This document shows, piece after piece, positions 32,377 through 40,609 of a stretch of 64,000 nucleotides of DNA. How positions within the stretch are numbered: the stretch's first letter is position 1; each line of letters opens with the position of its first letter. The notes below the pieces were generated by a model. The model worked only from the letters and a program-made list of their open reading frames with translations. It made no database searches and was not told the DNA's origin. Position numbers and translations under genes: made by a program. Source of the DNA: RHKX01 sp963820055 (GTDB taxonomy: Bacteria > Actinomycetota > Thermoleophilia > Solirubrobacterales > 70-9); contig CAWFYJ010000002.1 in NCBI GenBank assembly GCA_963820055.1, forward strand, positions 62,001 through 126,000. The letters run 5' to 3'.

Positions 32377-34541
32377 ATCCCACCGCCGCAGCCCGACCCG
32401 TCGACATCCCCGACGCGCCGCCTCCCGCCCCGCCGCGGGGCAGTGGCCCGATCGGCCGCCTCGGCCGCTGGGCCGCCGAGCACTCGGGCCGCGTCTTCGT
32501 GGCCTGGGCGATCGTCGCCGTCGGCCTCGGCATCTTCGCCCCGCGGGTCGAGACGGCCCTCTCCGGCGCCGGCTGGCAGGCGAACGGCTCCGAGTCGGTA
32601 CAGGTCCGAGACCTCGTCCAGAGCGAGTTCGGCGGCCTCAACAGCACCGGTCTGATGGTCGTCGTCCACAGCCCCGACCAGACCGTTTCCTCACCCGCCT
32701 TCAAGCAGACCATCGCCGCGGTCGGCTCACAGCTGAACGCCGATCCGCGGATCTCCACGGTCGCTCCGCCGCAGCCCGGCGCCACGATCAGCGCCGATCG
32801 CCACACCGCCATCGTGATGGGAGGTGCCGCGGCGGACCCGAACGAGATGGTCCGCGCGGCCGATGACCTCAAGGATCCTTTGACGTCCCTCGGCACCGCC
32901 GACGTCCAGGTCGCAGTGACCGGCGCCTCGGGCATGTGGTCCGACTTCAACGCCGCCAACCGCGACGCGATGATGAAGTCGGAGATGATCAGCTGGCCGG
33001 TGACGTTGGCAATCCTCGTCCTCGCCTTCGGCTCCCTCGTCGCCGCCGGCCTGCCGCTGCTGCTGACGATCCTCGGCCTCGTCGCCTCCGCCGGCTCCCT
33101 CTACCTGCTCACCGAGATCACGCCGATCTCGATCTGGGCGATGAACTTCGCGCTGATGTTCGCGCTCGCGCTCGGCATCGACTACGCCCTGTTCATCGTC
33201 TACCGCTTCCGCGGCGCCCTGTTCGGCTCGAAGGAGGATCCGAAGCAGGCAGTCGAGGAGACCATGGACACCGCCGGCAAGGCTGTCCTCTTCAGCGGCC
33301 TCACGGTGCTGATCTCCCTGACGGCGGTGATGCTCGTCGACAGCCCCGCGTTCCGCTCGATGGCCGTGGGCATCATGTTGTCGGTCGTCTTCGTCCTCGC
33401 CGCGACGCTGACCCTGCTCCCTGCGGTGCTGGCGCGACTCGGCTCGCGGGTCGACAGGCTCGCGCTCCCCTGGGTTCACTCCGGCGAGCACCGCTCGCCG
33501 CGGTTCGCGGCCTGGGGCGAGTGGCTCTGGCGCCATCCCTGGGCGCCGGGAATCGCGACGGTCGCGGTGCTCGGGGCGCTCGCCGTACCCGTCCTCTCCC
33601 TCGATACGGGAATGCCGTCGATCAAGGTCGTGCCCTCGAGCGACACGAGCCGCGCCGGCTACGAGCTGGTCCAGAGCGAGTTCGGCCCGGGAGCACCAGG
33701 GGCCCTCCAGGTCGTCGCACCGGCTGCGGACGCCAAGGCCGTCGCTGCGGCCGTGGCGGCTGACCCGGGGATCGCCCAGGTCACCCCGCCGCAGCCGGGT
33801 GCATCCGGCGACGTCGTCCTGATCCAGGCCGTCCCTGCGGTCGACCCTTCCTCGAGCGAGCTCGGTGCCACCATCGATCGCCTCCGAGGCGACTTGCCGG
33901 CCGGCGCGAGTGTCGGCGGCGCCGTCGCCGAGAACCACGACCTCGAGGCGGAGCTCGCCGCGAAGACCCCGCTCGTGATCGGAGTCGTCCTCGGCCTCGG
34001 CTTCCTGCTGCTGCTGATCGCGCTGCAGGCGCCGCTGATCGCCGCGCTGGGCGTACTCACGAACCTGCTCGCGACCGGGGCTGCGTTCGGCGTCGCCCAG
34101 TTGATCTTCCAGCAGGGCCATCTCTCCGGCCTGCTCGGCTTCGAGTCGCAGGGCTTTCTGGATGCGTGGGGGCCGGTCTTCTTCTTCGCGATGATCTTCG
34201 CGATCAGCATGGACTACACGGTCTTCCTCCTCTCCAGCGCGAAGGAGCACTGGGACCGCACTCACGATCCACGCGAGGCGATGGTCGGCGGCCTGGCCCA
34301 CTCCGGCCGGGTGATCTTCGCTGCCGGTGCGGTGATGGTGGCGGTCTTCTTCACCTTCGCCCTCTCGGGGCCGCTGCCCCCGAAGGAGATGGGGATCATC
34401 CTCGGCGTGGCGGTCCTGCTCGACGCCCTGCTGGTCCGGTTGCTGCTGGTCCCGGTCCTGCTGAGGCTGACCGGCCGCGCGGCCTGGTGGCTTCCCGGCT
34501 GGCTACGCCGGATACTGCCCGACGTCCGCTTCGGTCACTGA
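32373..34541 (+). CDS. MMPL/RND-type membrane transporter
   Basis: This 722-residue protein has two matching halves. Each has one helix, an external domain (VQSEFGGLNSTGLMVVV in the first, VQSEFGPGAPGALQVVA in the second) and a five- or six-helix bundle. Family motifs ALALGIDYALFIVYRFRG and MIFAISMDYTVFLLSSAKEH are in the expected helices. MMPL proteins use the proton gradient to move lipids or hydrophobic compounds. Its translational coupling to the SQR-ArsR-YgaP genes suggests export of a polysulfide-related or toxic product, which is inference. Confidence 0.9.
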   Translation: MNPTAAARPVDIPDAPPPAPPRGSGPIGRLGRWAAEHSGRVFVAWAIVAVGLGIFAPRVETALSGAGWQANGSESVQVRDLVQSEFGGLNSTGLMVVVHSPDQTVSSPAFKQTIAAVGSQLNADPRISTVAPPQPGATISADRHTAIVMGGAAADPNEMVRAADDLKDPLTSLGTADVQVAVTGASGMWSDFNAANRDAMMKSEMISWPVTLAILVLAFGSLVAAGLPLLLTILGLVASAGSLYLLTEITPISIWAMNFALMFALALGIDYALFIVYRFRGALFGSKEDPKQAVEETMDTAGKAVLFSGLTVLISLTAVMLVDSPAFRSMAVGIMLSVVFVLAATLTLLPAVLARLGSRVDRLALPWVHSGEHRSPRFAAWGEWLWRHPWAPGIATVAVLGALAVPVLSLDTGMPSIKVVPSSDTSRAGYELVQSEFGPGAPGALQVVAPAADAKAVAAAVAADPGIAQVTPPQPGASGDVVLIQAVPAVDPSSSELGATIDRLRGDLPAGASVGGAVAENHDLEAELAAKTPLVIGVVLGLGFLLLLIALQAPLIAALGVLTNLLATGAAFGVAQLIFQQGHLSGLLGFESQGFLDAWGPVFFFAMIFAISMDYTVFLLSSAKEHWDRTHDPREAMVGGLAHSGRVIFAAGAVMVAVFFTFALSGPLPPKEMGIILGVAVLLDALLVRLLLVPVLLRLTGRAAWWLPGWLRRILPDVRFGH

Positions 34542-34556
34542 GCCTCGGGGCCGAGT

Positions 34557-34639
34557 GTCCGGCGCCCGGAGAGACCGGCGCCGGACCGGTGGTGGGGAGG
34601 AGGCCCCTGCCACCTCCGGAGAGTTTCCACCACCGGTCC
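34557..34639. terminator. Two overlapping hairpins between convergent genes
   Basis: Hairpin 1 pairs GTCCGGCGCC (34557-34566) with GGCGCCGGAC (34577-34586). Hairpin 2 pairs the 13-base GGACCGGTGGTGG (34583-34595) with CCACCACCGGTCC (34627-34639), with an inner GGAGG/CCTCC stem. The arms share bases 34583-34586, so the two stems compete partly. They follow the MMPL stop and precede the protease stop on the other strand, so a bidirectional terminator is likely. Confidence 0.65.
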
Positions 34640-34733
34640 GCCGGTCTTCACTGACACGCGGCGGGCGTTCCCGATTGGGAGAGCTGGAACGCCGCGCCTC
34701 GCGCTTGCTGTGTTCCGCCTTATGCCTCGAGAG

Positions 34734-35567
34734 TCAAGGCAACGGCACCTTCCCCAGCAACTTTTTCTTGAACGGCTCGGTCCCGTTGACGAGCTGGAGC
34801 CCGTCGAAGCCGTTCGCCCTCGCGTAGTTGATCTCGCTCCCGACGTCGCCGACGCCGTTGGAGGCCGGCAGCGGGGCGATCGCGACCGTGCTCAGGACTC
34901 CGAGTGCGGCACCGTCCTTGTTCAGGAAGGCCGAGCCGGAGTCACCCGGAATGCCCGGGGTGAGCGTGTAGGCCGTGTAGCTCCAGCCACCCGGCGACCG
35001 CTCGAGGGCGACCCCGTTCTTGGGGCTGAGCAGCGCCACGCCCTGTCGCAGCGAAGAGTTCCCGTATGTGTAGACCTGCTCCCCGGCCGCAGCGGTGCCG
35101 ACGCCGGTCGGCCCGCCGAAGTCGGGGATCGACGGGTTGACCTTGCCGACGTCGGACGGGTCGATCTTGATGAGCGCCAGGTCGTTGTAGGCGCACGTCT
35201 CCGGGTCGGCCTCCCCCTTGGCCTGCATCGTCAGCCACGAGTTGTAGGCGAGCGTGCCCTTCACCGAGGCGCCGTCGATCTGGACCTTCGTGCCGAGGGG
35301 CAGCGAGGCCGACGTGCAGCCGTCGGTGTCGGTGGCGGCGCCGGTCGACGAGCAGTGCGCGGCCTGACCGATGTAGGTGTCGGTGCCGCGGGTGAAGATG
35401 AAGTTCGAGGTGCACCGACCCGAGCCCTCGGTGTTGGTCATCACGCCGGGATGGATCGGGGCCGTGGCTGCCGGCGCCCACGCGGATGCCGCGGCCGGCA
35501 TGAGCGCGATCGCGGCGACGGCGGCGAGGAGTGCGGTGAGGAGAGGAAGCTTGCGGTGCATTTTCAT
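34734..35567 (-). CDS. Secreted trypsin-like serine protease
   Basis: This 277-residue S1-family protein has a signal peptide (LPLLTALLAAVAAIALMPAAASA). The catalytic triad can be read: His in GQAAHCSSTG, Asp in AYNDLALIKID, Ser in GIPGDSGSAFLN. Cysteines in GRCTSNF, AAHC, DGCTS and ETCAYND could form disulfides. It is secreted and probably degrades external protein. The alternative ATG at 35561 is nearly as good. It is divergent from the PucR regulator gene. Confidence 0.88.
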   Translation of the reverse strand: MKMHRKLPLLTALLAAVAAIALMPAAASAWAPAATAPIHPGVMTNTEGSGRCTSNFIFTRGTDTYIGQAAHCSSTGAATDTDGCTSASLPLGTKVQIDGASVKGTLAYNSWLTMQAKGEADPETCAYNDLALIKIDPSDVGKVNPSIPDFGGPTGVGTAAAGEQVYTYGNSSLRQGVALLSPKNGVALERSPGGWSYTAYTLTPGIPGDSGSAFLNKDGAALGVLSTVAIAPLPASNGVGDVGSEINYARANGFDGLQLVNGTEPFKKKLLGKVPLP

Positions 35568-35656
35568 AAGGCCGAACCTGCCTTCATGTAACGAGACATC
35601 AAACGATGTAATCGTCCCGCGGCACTGTACCGCGCGTCTACGGGGAGGCGTCCGAA

Positions 35657-35681
35657 ATCTCCAATCCGGATTTGTGGAGAT
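35657..35681. promoter_or_regulatory. Dyad in the protease/PucR divergent gap
   Basis: ATCTCCA (35657-35663) and TGGAGAT (35675-35681) are perfect inverted arms; the 11-base spacer contains the palindrome ATCCGGAT. It lies 49 bases before the PucR-family start and 90 bases from the protease start, so it may be an operator for either. No protein is proven to bind it. Confidence 0.45.
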
Positions 35682-35729
35682 CTACAAGAAGCGCCCGCAA
35701 CGGGGCCGTTTGTCGTTTAGGATGGGCTC

Positions 35730-36872
35730 GTGGGGACAGACGGGAGAGCTGGGGGGCTTGAAACGCTGCTCGAGGCGCTCCTCGGCGGCAAGGAGGAGAT
35801 CAGCGAACGGCACGTGACCCGGGCACGCGCGGAGATCCCGAACTTCGCCGGCGTGCCGATAGCCGAGCACCGCCGCGACTCCGTCGGCGCCGTGGTGCTG
35901 CTGGTGGCGATGCGCCGCGAGGGGCTGGACTCGCTTCCCGCCGAGGCGCGGGACGGGCTCCTCGACCTCGGCGAACGCCGCGCCCGCCAGGGGGTCCCGC
36001 TCGAAGACATGCTCCGGTCCTGGCGGATGGGCGTCGAGGAGGCGATGAGTTACGCGACCGCAATCGCTCCCGACATCGGGATGGACCGCGGCGAGGTCTT
36101 CGACTTCTTCCAGCAGGCCTTCGACGTCGTCGACGACACGATGGTCGAGATCGCCCGTGGCCACCGGACCGACCCGGGTCTGGAGACGGGCTCGCGCGCC
36201 GCGCTCGTGCGCGACCTGCTGATGGGCGAGCTGGCGGCCGAGGCGATCCACTCCGGCTGCGTGGGCTTCGGGCTCGACCCCCTCGCTGGGTACTCGGCAT
36301 TCCGGGCCCGCGCCGGCGACGAGCAAGCCGACGCCGACCTCGACGCCCTCTTCGACCTCGCGCCCGAGCCCGGCCGCCGCGTCGGTCTCGCGGTCGCCTT
36401 CGAGCGCGAGCTGATCGGGCTGACCTGCGAGCCGGTCCCGCGAGGGCGGCTCGAGCTGGTCGCCGTCGGCCCGCGCGTGCCCGCCGTTGACCTCTCCGTC
36501 TCCTACACCGTCGCCGGCAGGGTCCTGGCGGCGGCGGAGACGTTCGGGCTGGCGGGCGTTCAGGATCTCGCCGGCGCCGGCCTCCACGCCGCCGTCATCG
36601 AGGACGTCGAGCTCGGCCAGGCGCTCAGCGAGGCGCTGATCGAGCCGGTGCGGGCGCAGAGCTCCGGGGAGGAGATCCTCCATACCGTCAGGACCTGGAT
36701 GGCGGCCGGGATGCGCGTCGAGCCGACGGCTCAGCGCCTGTTCATCCACGCCAACACGGTGCGCTACCGACTGCGCCGGTACGAGGAGCTGACCGGGACC
36801 GACCTCACCGTCACCGACGAGGTGCTGCGGGTCTGGTGGGCCGTCCACCGCGACCACGCGGCCGGAGGCTGA
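35730..36872 (+). CDS. PucR-family transcriptional regulator
   Basis: This 380-residue protein uses a GTG start. The N-terminal half is the helical RsbRD-like sensor region (VPLEDMLRSWRMGVEEAM). The C terminus is the PucR HTH_30 domain: ILHTVRTWMAAGMRVEPTAQ, RLFIHANTVRYRLRRYEELTG, DEVLRVWWAVH. Such regulators respond to small metabolites and often activate adjacent genes. The SDR gene 36 bases downstream and the divergent protease are possible targets. Confidence 0.88.
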   Translation: MGTDGRAGGLETLLEALLGGKEEISERHVTRARAEIPNFAGVPIAEHRRDSVGAVVLLVAMRREGLDSLPAEARDGLLDLGERRARQGVPLEDMLRSWRMGVEEAMSYATAIAPDIGMDRGEVFDFFQQAFDVVDDTMVEIARGHRTDPGLETGSRAALVRDLLMGELAAEAIHSGCVGFGLDPLAGYSAFRARAGDEQADADLDALFDLAPEPGRRVGLAVAFERELIGLTCEPVPRGRLELVAVGPRVPAVDLSVSYTVAGRVLAAAETFGLAGVQDLAGAGLHAAVIEDVELGQALSEALIEPVRAQSSGEEILHTVRTWMAAGMRVEPTAQRLFIHANTVRYRLRRYEELTGTDLTVTDEVLRVWWAVHRDHAAGG

Positions 36873-36908
36873 GGCCCGCTCCCGACGGGAGCGGATAGCT
36901 TGCCCGCC

Positions 36909-37772
36909 ATGGCGAAGAGCTTCCCGTTGCGCGGCAAGGTCGCGATCATCACCGGCGCCGCCCGCGGCATCGGCTTCGCAACCGCCAACGAGCTGGCCCG
37001 CCGCGGTGCCACCGTCGTGGTCGTCGACCTCGATGCTGCCGCCGCCACGGGCGCGGCCGAGTCGCTGCCCGGTCCCGCACTCGGCCTCGCCGCCGACGTC
37101 ACCGACCGCGGGGCGATGCAGAGGGTCGTCGCCGAGGCGGTCGAGCGGTTCGGTGGGGTCGATGTCGTCGTCGCCAACGCCGGGATCGCTTCCCGCGGCG
37201 CCACGTTCCGGGCGATGTCGGCGGAGGCGTTCGATCGCGTCCTCGACGTCAACCTGAACGGCGTCCACCGGACCGTGGCCGCCGCGCTGCCCGAGATCGT
37301 CCGCCGCCGCGGCCACGTCGTCGTCATCTCCTCGGTCTATGCGTTCGTCAACGGCGTCGGCGCCACGCCCTACGCGATGTCGAAGGCCGGGGTCGAGCAG
37401 CTCGGCCGCGCCCTCCGCGTCGAGCTCCCCCAGCACGGCGCCGGGGCCAGCGTCGCCTATTTCGGCTTCATCGACACCGACATGGTCCACCAGACGCTCG
37501 ACGACGACCCGCTCGGCGATCGGCTCAAGGAAGCGCAGCCGTCGTGGCTGCTGAAGCGGCTGCAGCCGTCGGAGGCCGGCAAGGCGATCGCCGATGGGAT
37601 CGAACGTCGGGCACCGCGGATAATCAGGCCGCGTCGCTGGGCGGCGTTCTCGGTGCTCCGCGGGATCGTCAACCCGTTCCTCGACCGGGCGATGTCGCGC
37701 CAGCCCGAGCTCCAGGACATCGTCCGCGACCTCGACGCCCGCGGCGACGAGGAGCAGCCGACTACCGCCTAG
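36909..37772 (+). CDS. Short-chain dehydrogenase/reductase
   Basis: This is a 287-residue classical SDR. Cofactor motif AIITGAARGIGFATANELA, NAG motif DVVVANAGIASRG, catalytic Ser in VVVISSVYAF and YxxxK in TPYAMSKAGVEQLG are all present. ATVVVVDLDAAAA, with Asp after beta 2, points to NAD rather than NADP. The substrate is unknown. The stop overlaps the convergent zinc-ribbon gene by 4 bases. Confidence 0.9.
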   Translation: MAKSFPLRGKVAIITGAARGIGFATANELARRGATVVVVDLDAAAATGAAESLPGPALGLAADVTDRGAMQRVVAEAVERFGGVDVVVANAGIASRGATFRAMSAEAFDRVLDVNLNGVHRTVAAALPEIVRRRGHVVVISSVYAFVNGVGATPYAMSKAGVEQLGRALRVELPQHGAGASVAYFGFIDTDMVHQTLDDDPLGDRLKEAQPSWLLKRLQPSEAGKAIADGIERRAPRIIRPRRWAAFSVLRGIVNPFLDRAMSRQPELQDIVRDLDARGDEEQPTTA

Positions 37773-38125
37773 TTCTCCTCGGGTGTTCCTGCGAGGCGCA
37801 GGCGTGCCTTGCGAACGGCCGGGACCGAGGTGTGGCAGGCGTGCGCGATCGCCCGGTCGGGCCGATCGGGGTCCCGGTTGAGCTCGAAGTCCAGGGTTCC
37901 GAGCTTGCGCAGCTGCAGAAGCTGCTCACGGGTCGAGCCCTCGGCTTCCTCGCCGCTTGCGGCCGTTTCGCCGGCGAGGACGCGACGGCATCCGAGACAG
38001 CGAAGCTCGCCGCCCTCGTCGGTCCAGTCGGCGGGCAGTCCCTGATGACCGGTACCGGCAACGAACCGCGCGGTCACCTCGCAGTCGACGCAGGTCCAGC
38101 TGACGGAGTCGGTCGCCGGGCTCAC
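37769..38125 (-). CDS. Small zinc-ribbon protein with C-terminal HTH-like segment
   Basis: This is a 118-residue protein. Two CxxC knuckles (SWTCVDCEVTA and LRCLGCRRVL), about 30 residues apart, form a zinc ribbon. After an acidic linker the C terminus reads RAIAHACHTSVPAVRKAR, which has the helix-turn-helix spacing of site-specific DNA-binding proteins. I know no named family for certain. It overlaps the coiled-coil gene by 4 bases (ATGA), so the pair is translationally coupled. Confidence 0.7.
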   Translation of the reverse strand: MSPATDSVSWTCVDCEVTARFVAGTGHQGLPADWTDEGGELRCLGCRRVLAGETAASGEEAEGSTREQLLQLRKLGTLDFELNRDPDRPDRAIAHACHTSVPAVRKARLRLAGTPEEN

Positions 38126-38406
38126 GAGCCCTCGGCTTCGTCGGCGGCATCGTCGGGGCCGGAAGTCTCATCGTCGCCCTCGGAGTCGGCGGACGGCTGT
38201 GGACCGGCGGCCCAGGCGTGCCGGAGCCGGGCCTCGGAGACCTCGCACTCGCGGCGCAGCTCGCGGAGCCGGGCGGGGCTCGTCATCTCGGCGTTGTCCG
38301 TCTCCGACGCGTACTCGTCGTAGCGCTGCTGGGCCGTGCGGGCCTCGTCGGCGAGAGCGGAGGTGTGGCTCCGGCGCTGCCTTGCAGCCTCGATCGCCGC
38401 CTTCAT
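38122..38406 (-). CDS. Small charged coiled-coil protein
   Basis: This 94-residue protein is almost all helix: AAIEAARQRRSHTSALADEA, QQRYDEYASETDNAEM and RLRELRRECEVSEARLRHAW, followed by an acidic disordered tail (DSEGDDETSGPDDAADEAEG). No family is recognised. It sits directly upstream of, and coupled to, the zinc-ribbon/HTH gene, so the two may act together. About 175 gene-free bases lie upstream, with no clear structure. Confidence 0.6.
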   Translation of the reverse strand: MKAAIEAARQRRSHTSALADEARTAQQRYDEYASETDNAEMTSPARLRELRRECEVSEARLRHAWAAGPQPSADSEGDDETSGPDDAADEAEGS

Positions 38407-38581
38407 CGCAGCCTTCCGAAGTGCGTGCTGGGGGCCGTCGCTGTCGCCATGTTCGAGTCCTTCGGGTAGGTGTCCCCGTGGGTACCACCGAGACTCGGGC
38501 CGAGCGGCAATGGCGATTCAGAGGCTTCCCACAAGGTACCAGCGGTCCCCGGGTCGAACCGGCCGGCGCGATCAGGAGGTG

Positions 38582-38857
38582 TCAGGAGGTCGCGAAGCCG
38601 CTCAGCCCCTCGTCGGCGCCGGCGCTCTCCTCGACGCGCTCGACGACCGCCCGCTCGGTACCGCGACCGCAGGCGGCGGCGACCGCCGCAACCCCGTCGG
38701 GAGGTCCCTCGAGGTGAACGGCGACCGTTCCGTCGGGCCGGTTGACCGCCCGCCCGGCGACCCCACGCCGTTCCGCCTCGGCGCTCACGAACGCCCGGAA
38801 GAAGACTCCCTGGACGCGTCCATGGACGACCAGGTCGCGAGCGACGCGATCAGCCAT
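38582..38857 (-). CDS. acyP: Acylphosphatase
   Basis: This 91-residue enzyme hydrolyses acyl phosphates. The signature VHGRVQGVFFRAFVSAEAER contains the phosphate-cradle loop and catalytic Arg, and GRAVNRPDGTVAVHLEG carries the catalytic Asn, both intact. Length is typical. Its start overlaps the end of the DUF4239 gene by 8 bases. Confidence 0.93.
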   Translation of the reverse strand: MADRVARDLVVHGRVQGVFFRAFVSAEAERRGVAGRAVNRPDGTVAVHLEGPPDGVAAVAAACGRGTERAVVERVEESAGADEGLSGFATS

Positions 38858-39695
38858 TGGTCGCGGGCCGGGCGATCACGTCGCAGGTCGCGACCTCGGG
38901 GCGGCCATGGGCGACGAGGTCGCGATGGACGCCGCTCAGGGCGGCCTCCATCGCCATCGGCTCGATCGCGCCCTCGTGGTCGCCGTAGGGGCGGTCGAGG
39001 AAGTTGACGATCAGCAGGCTCGCGGCCACGGCGGTCGTCACGGCGATGACCATCGCGACCTGAGCCGACAGGCGCTCGCGCGAGTCGGCGAGCAGGAGGC
39101 CGAAGCCGACCACCGCCAGGCCGGTGAGGAGGAGCAGGAGCCAGATCGTCCCGGGCACGAATCGCGGAGCCTCGGTCAGCCTCCCCTGGCGCGCTTCGCG
39201 GAGCAGGTCGGCGTCGCTGAACCAGCTCTGCAGCGCGTCGCCCTCAGCCTGGGTCGTCGGCTCGAAGGCGTCGAAGTCACGTCCGAGCCGGGTTTCCCAG
39301 TGGTCGACGTCGGGGCTCGAGCGCTCGGCGGCCATCGCCGACCACTCGCTCCCCACGACCGCCCGGCTGTAACAGACGACGTCGCCTTGAAGCTCGTCGC
39401 GCACCGCGGCCGGGAAGCGCTCGGCGACGTGGAAGAGGCTCTGCGCCGCTCGCGCCTCGTCCTGGGCGCTCTGCCGGGCGGCCGAATAGCTGCCGAAGGC
39501 GAGCAGGAAGACGAACCCGACCAGCACGGCGAAGATCGTTCCGGTGACCGTGAAGGCCCCGGCCGCGTGCTGGGAGTCGCGGAACCACCCCTCGGTCGGC
39601 CCGAAACGCCGCAAGAGCAGCAGCACCCCGACCGCGAGCAGGTTCGCGGCGACGAGGACGGTGATGACCACCCAGAGCTTCACCCCGCCATTCAA
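38850..39695 (-). CDS. DUF4239 (bestrophin-like) membrane protein
   Basis: This 281-residue protein has two N-terminal helices (LWVVITVLVAANLLAVGVLL and TVTGTIFAVLVGFVFLLAFG), a soluble helical middle with ARAAQSLFHVAERFP, and two C-terminal helices (IWLLLLLTGLAVVGFGLLL, VAMVIAVTTAVAASLLIVNF) ending in DRPYGDHEGAI, the family pattern. A channel-like function is guessed only from distant similarity. The start is uncertain: TTG at 39695 or GTG at 39683. Confidence 0.82.
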   Translation of the reverse strand: MNGGVKLWVVITVLVAANLLAVGVLLLLRRFGPTEGWFRDSQHAAGAFTVTGTIFAVLVGFVFLLAFGSYSAARQSAQDEARAAQSLFHVAERFPAAVRDELQGDVVCYSRAVVGSEWSAMAAERSSPDVDHWETRLGRDFDAFEPTTQAEGDALQSWFSDADLLREARQGRLTEAPRFVPGTIWLLLLLTGLAVVGFGLLLADSRERLSAQVAMVIAVTTAVAASLLIVNFLDRPYGDHEGAIEPMAMEAALSGVHRDLVAHGRPEVATCDVIARPATNG

Positions 39696-39728
39696 CCCGC
39701 CGCGGCCGACGGTTTGGCCTTCGCGCCC

Positions 39729-39758
39729 TTGACAGGTGACTAGTCGGTCACCTATAGT
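39729..39758 (+). promoter_or_regulatory. Sigma-70-like promoter with embedded operator
   Basis: TTGACA (39729-39734) and TATAGT (39753-39758) are separated by 18 bases. The spacer contains a perfect dyad, AGGTGAC (39734-39740) and GTCACCT (39747-39753), overlapping both promoter boxes. The predicted transcript start falls at about the ATG 39767, so the mRNA is probably leaderless. The ArsR protein encoded next is the likely autorepressor. Confidence 0.78.
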
Positions 39759-39766
39759 GACGAGCG

Positions 39767-40093
39767 ATGGACGACGTGGACGAGGTGTTCAGGGCGCTTG
39801 CCGATCCGACCCGGCGGCGGCTCCTCGACGCCCTCTACGAGCGCGACGGTCAGTCGATGACCGAGCTCGAGGAGGGACTGCCCATGACCCGCTTCGGCGT
39901 GATGAAGCACCTCCGGGTGCTGGTCGACGCGGGCCTGATCACGACCCGGAAGGAGGGCCGCCGCCGGCTCCACTTCCTCAACCCCGTCCCGATCCGTCTC
40001 ATCCACGACCGCTGGGTGAGCAAATACGCGGAGCCGTGGGCGGCCGGGCTCAGCGACCTCAAGTCAGACCTGGAATCGGAGGACCGACCATGA
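39767..40093 (+). CDS. ArsR-family regulator (SRPBCC-linked type)
   Basis: This is a 108-residue winged helix: DEVFRALADPTRRRLLDALY, LEEGLPMTRFGVMKHLRVL recognition region and RKEGRRRLHFLNPVPIRL. It has no cysteine, so it is not a thiol or metal sensor of the usual kind. This subgroup is commonly paired with an AHSA1/SRPBCC gene, as here. No leader separates the promoter from the ATG. The stop overlaps the next start (ATGA). Confidence 0.9.
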   Translation: MDDVDEVFRALADPTRRRLLDALYERDGQSMTELEEGLPMTRFGVMKHLRVLVDAGLITTRKEGRRRLHFLNPVPIRLIHDRWVSKYAEPWAAGLSDLKSDLESEDRP

Positions 40094-40602
40094 ACGAGAA
40101 CGACAACCCCTACGCAGTGATTGACGGAGCCGGAGCGATGACCGTCTTCGAGATCTACATCAAGACGACGCCCGAGCGGCTCTGGGAGGCGATCACCGAT
40201 CCGGGGACCCGCGCCCGGTACAGCTTCGGCGTCGAGACCCGCTCGGACTGGACGCCGGGCTCGGCGTACGAGTCGTCGGTGCCCGGCGTGATCGACATCG
40301 CCGCGGGCGAGAACGTCGAGGTGGACCCGCCGCGGCGGCTCGTGCAGACGATGACCGCGCTCTGGAGCGACGACGTCAAGGCAGCCGGGGAGTCGCGTGT
40401 CACCTGGGAGATCGAACCGGTCGGGACCTCGTGCAGGCTCCGCGTCACCCATGACAACCTCGCCGACGGGACGAACGCGGAGATCTTCGGCGGCTGGCCG
40501 ATGATCCTCTCCGGCCTCAAGACCCTGCTCGAGTCGGGCGAGGATCTCGACACGCCGGGCTCGCTGCGCTACTCGGGCGCCGGCGAGGGCTGGACGGGCT
40601 GA
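40090..40602 (+). CDS. AHSA1/SRPBCC ligand-binding protein
   Basis: This 170-residue START-like fold protein has VFEIYIKTTPERLWEAITDP, YESSVPGVIDIAAGENV, VDPPRRLVQTMTALWSDDV and a C-terminal helix GGWPMILSGLKTLLESG, the AHSA1 pattern. These bind hydrophobic ligands in a helix-grip cavity. Translational coupling to the ArsR gene suggests that the pair responds to a hydrophobic compound. Confidence 0.88.
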   Translation: MNENDNPYAVIDGAGAMTVFEIYIKTTPERLWEAITDPGTRARYSFGVETRSDWTPGSAYESSVPGVIDIAAGENVEVDPPRRLVQTMTALWSDDVKAAGESRVTWEIEPVGTSCRLRVTHDNLADGTNAEIFGGWPMILSGLKTLLESGEDLDTPGSLRYSGAGEGWTG

Positions 40603-40609
40603 GGTCCGT

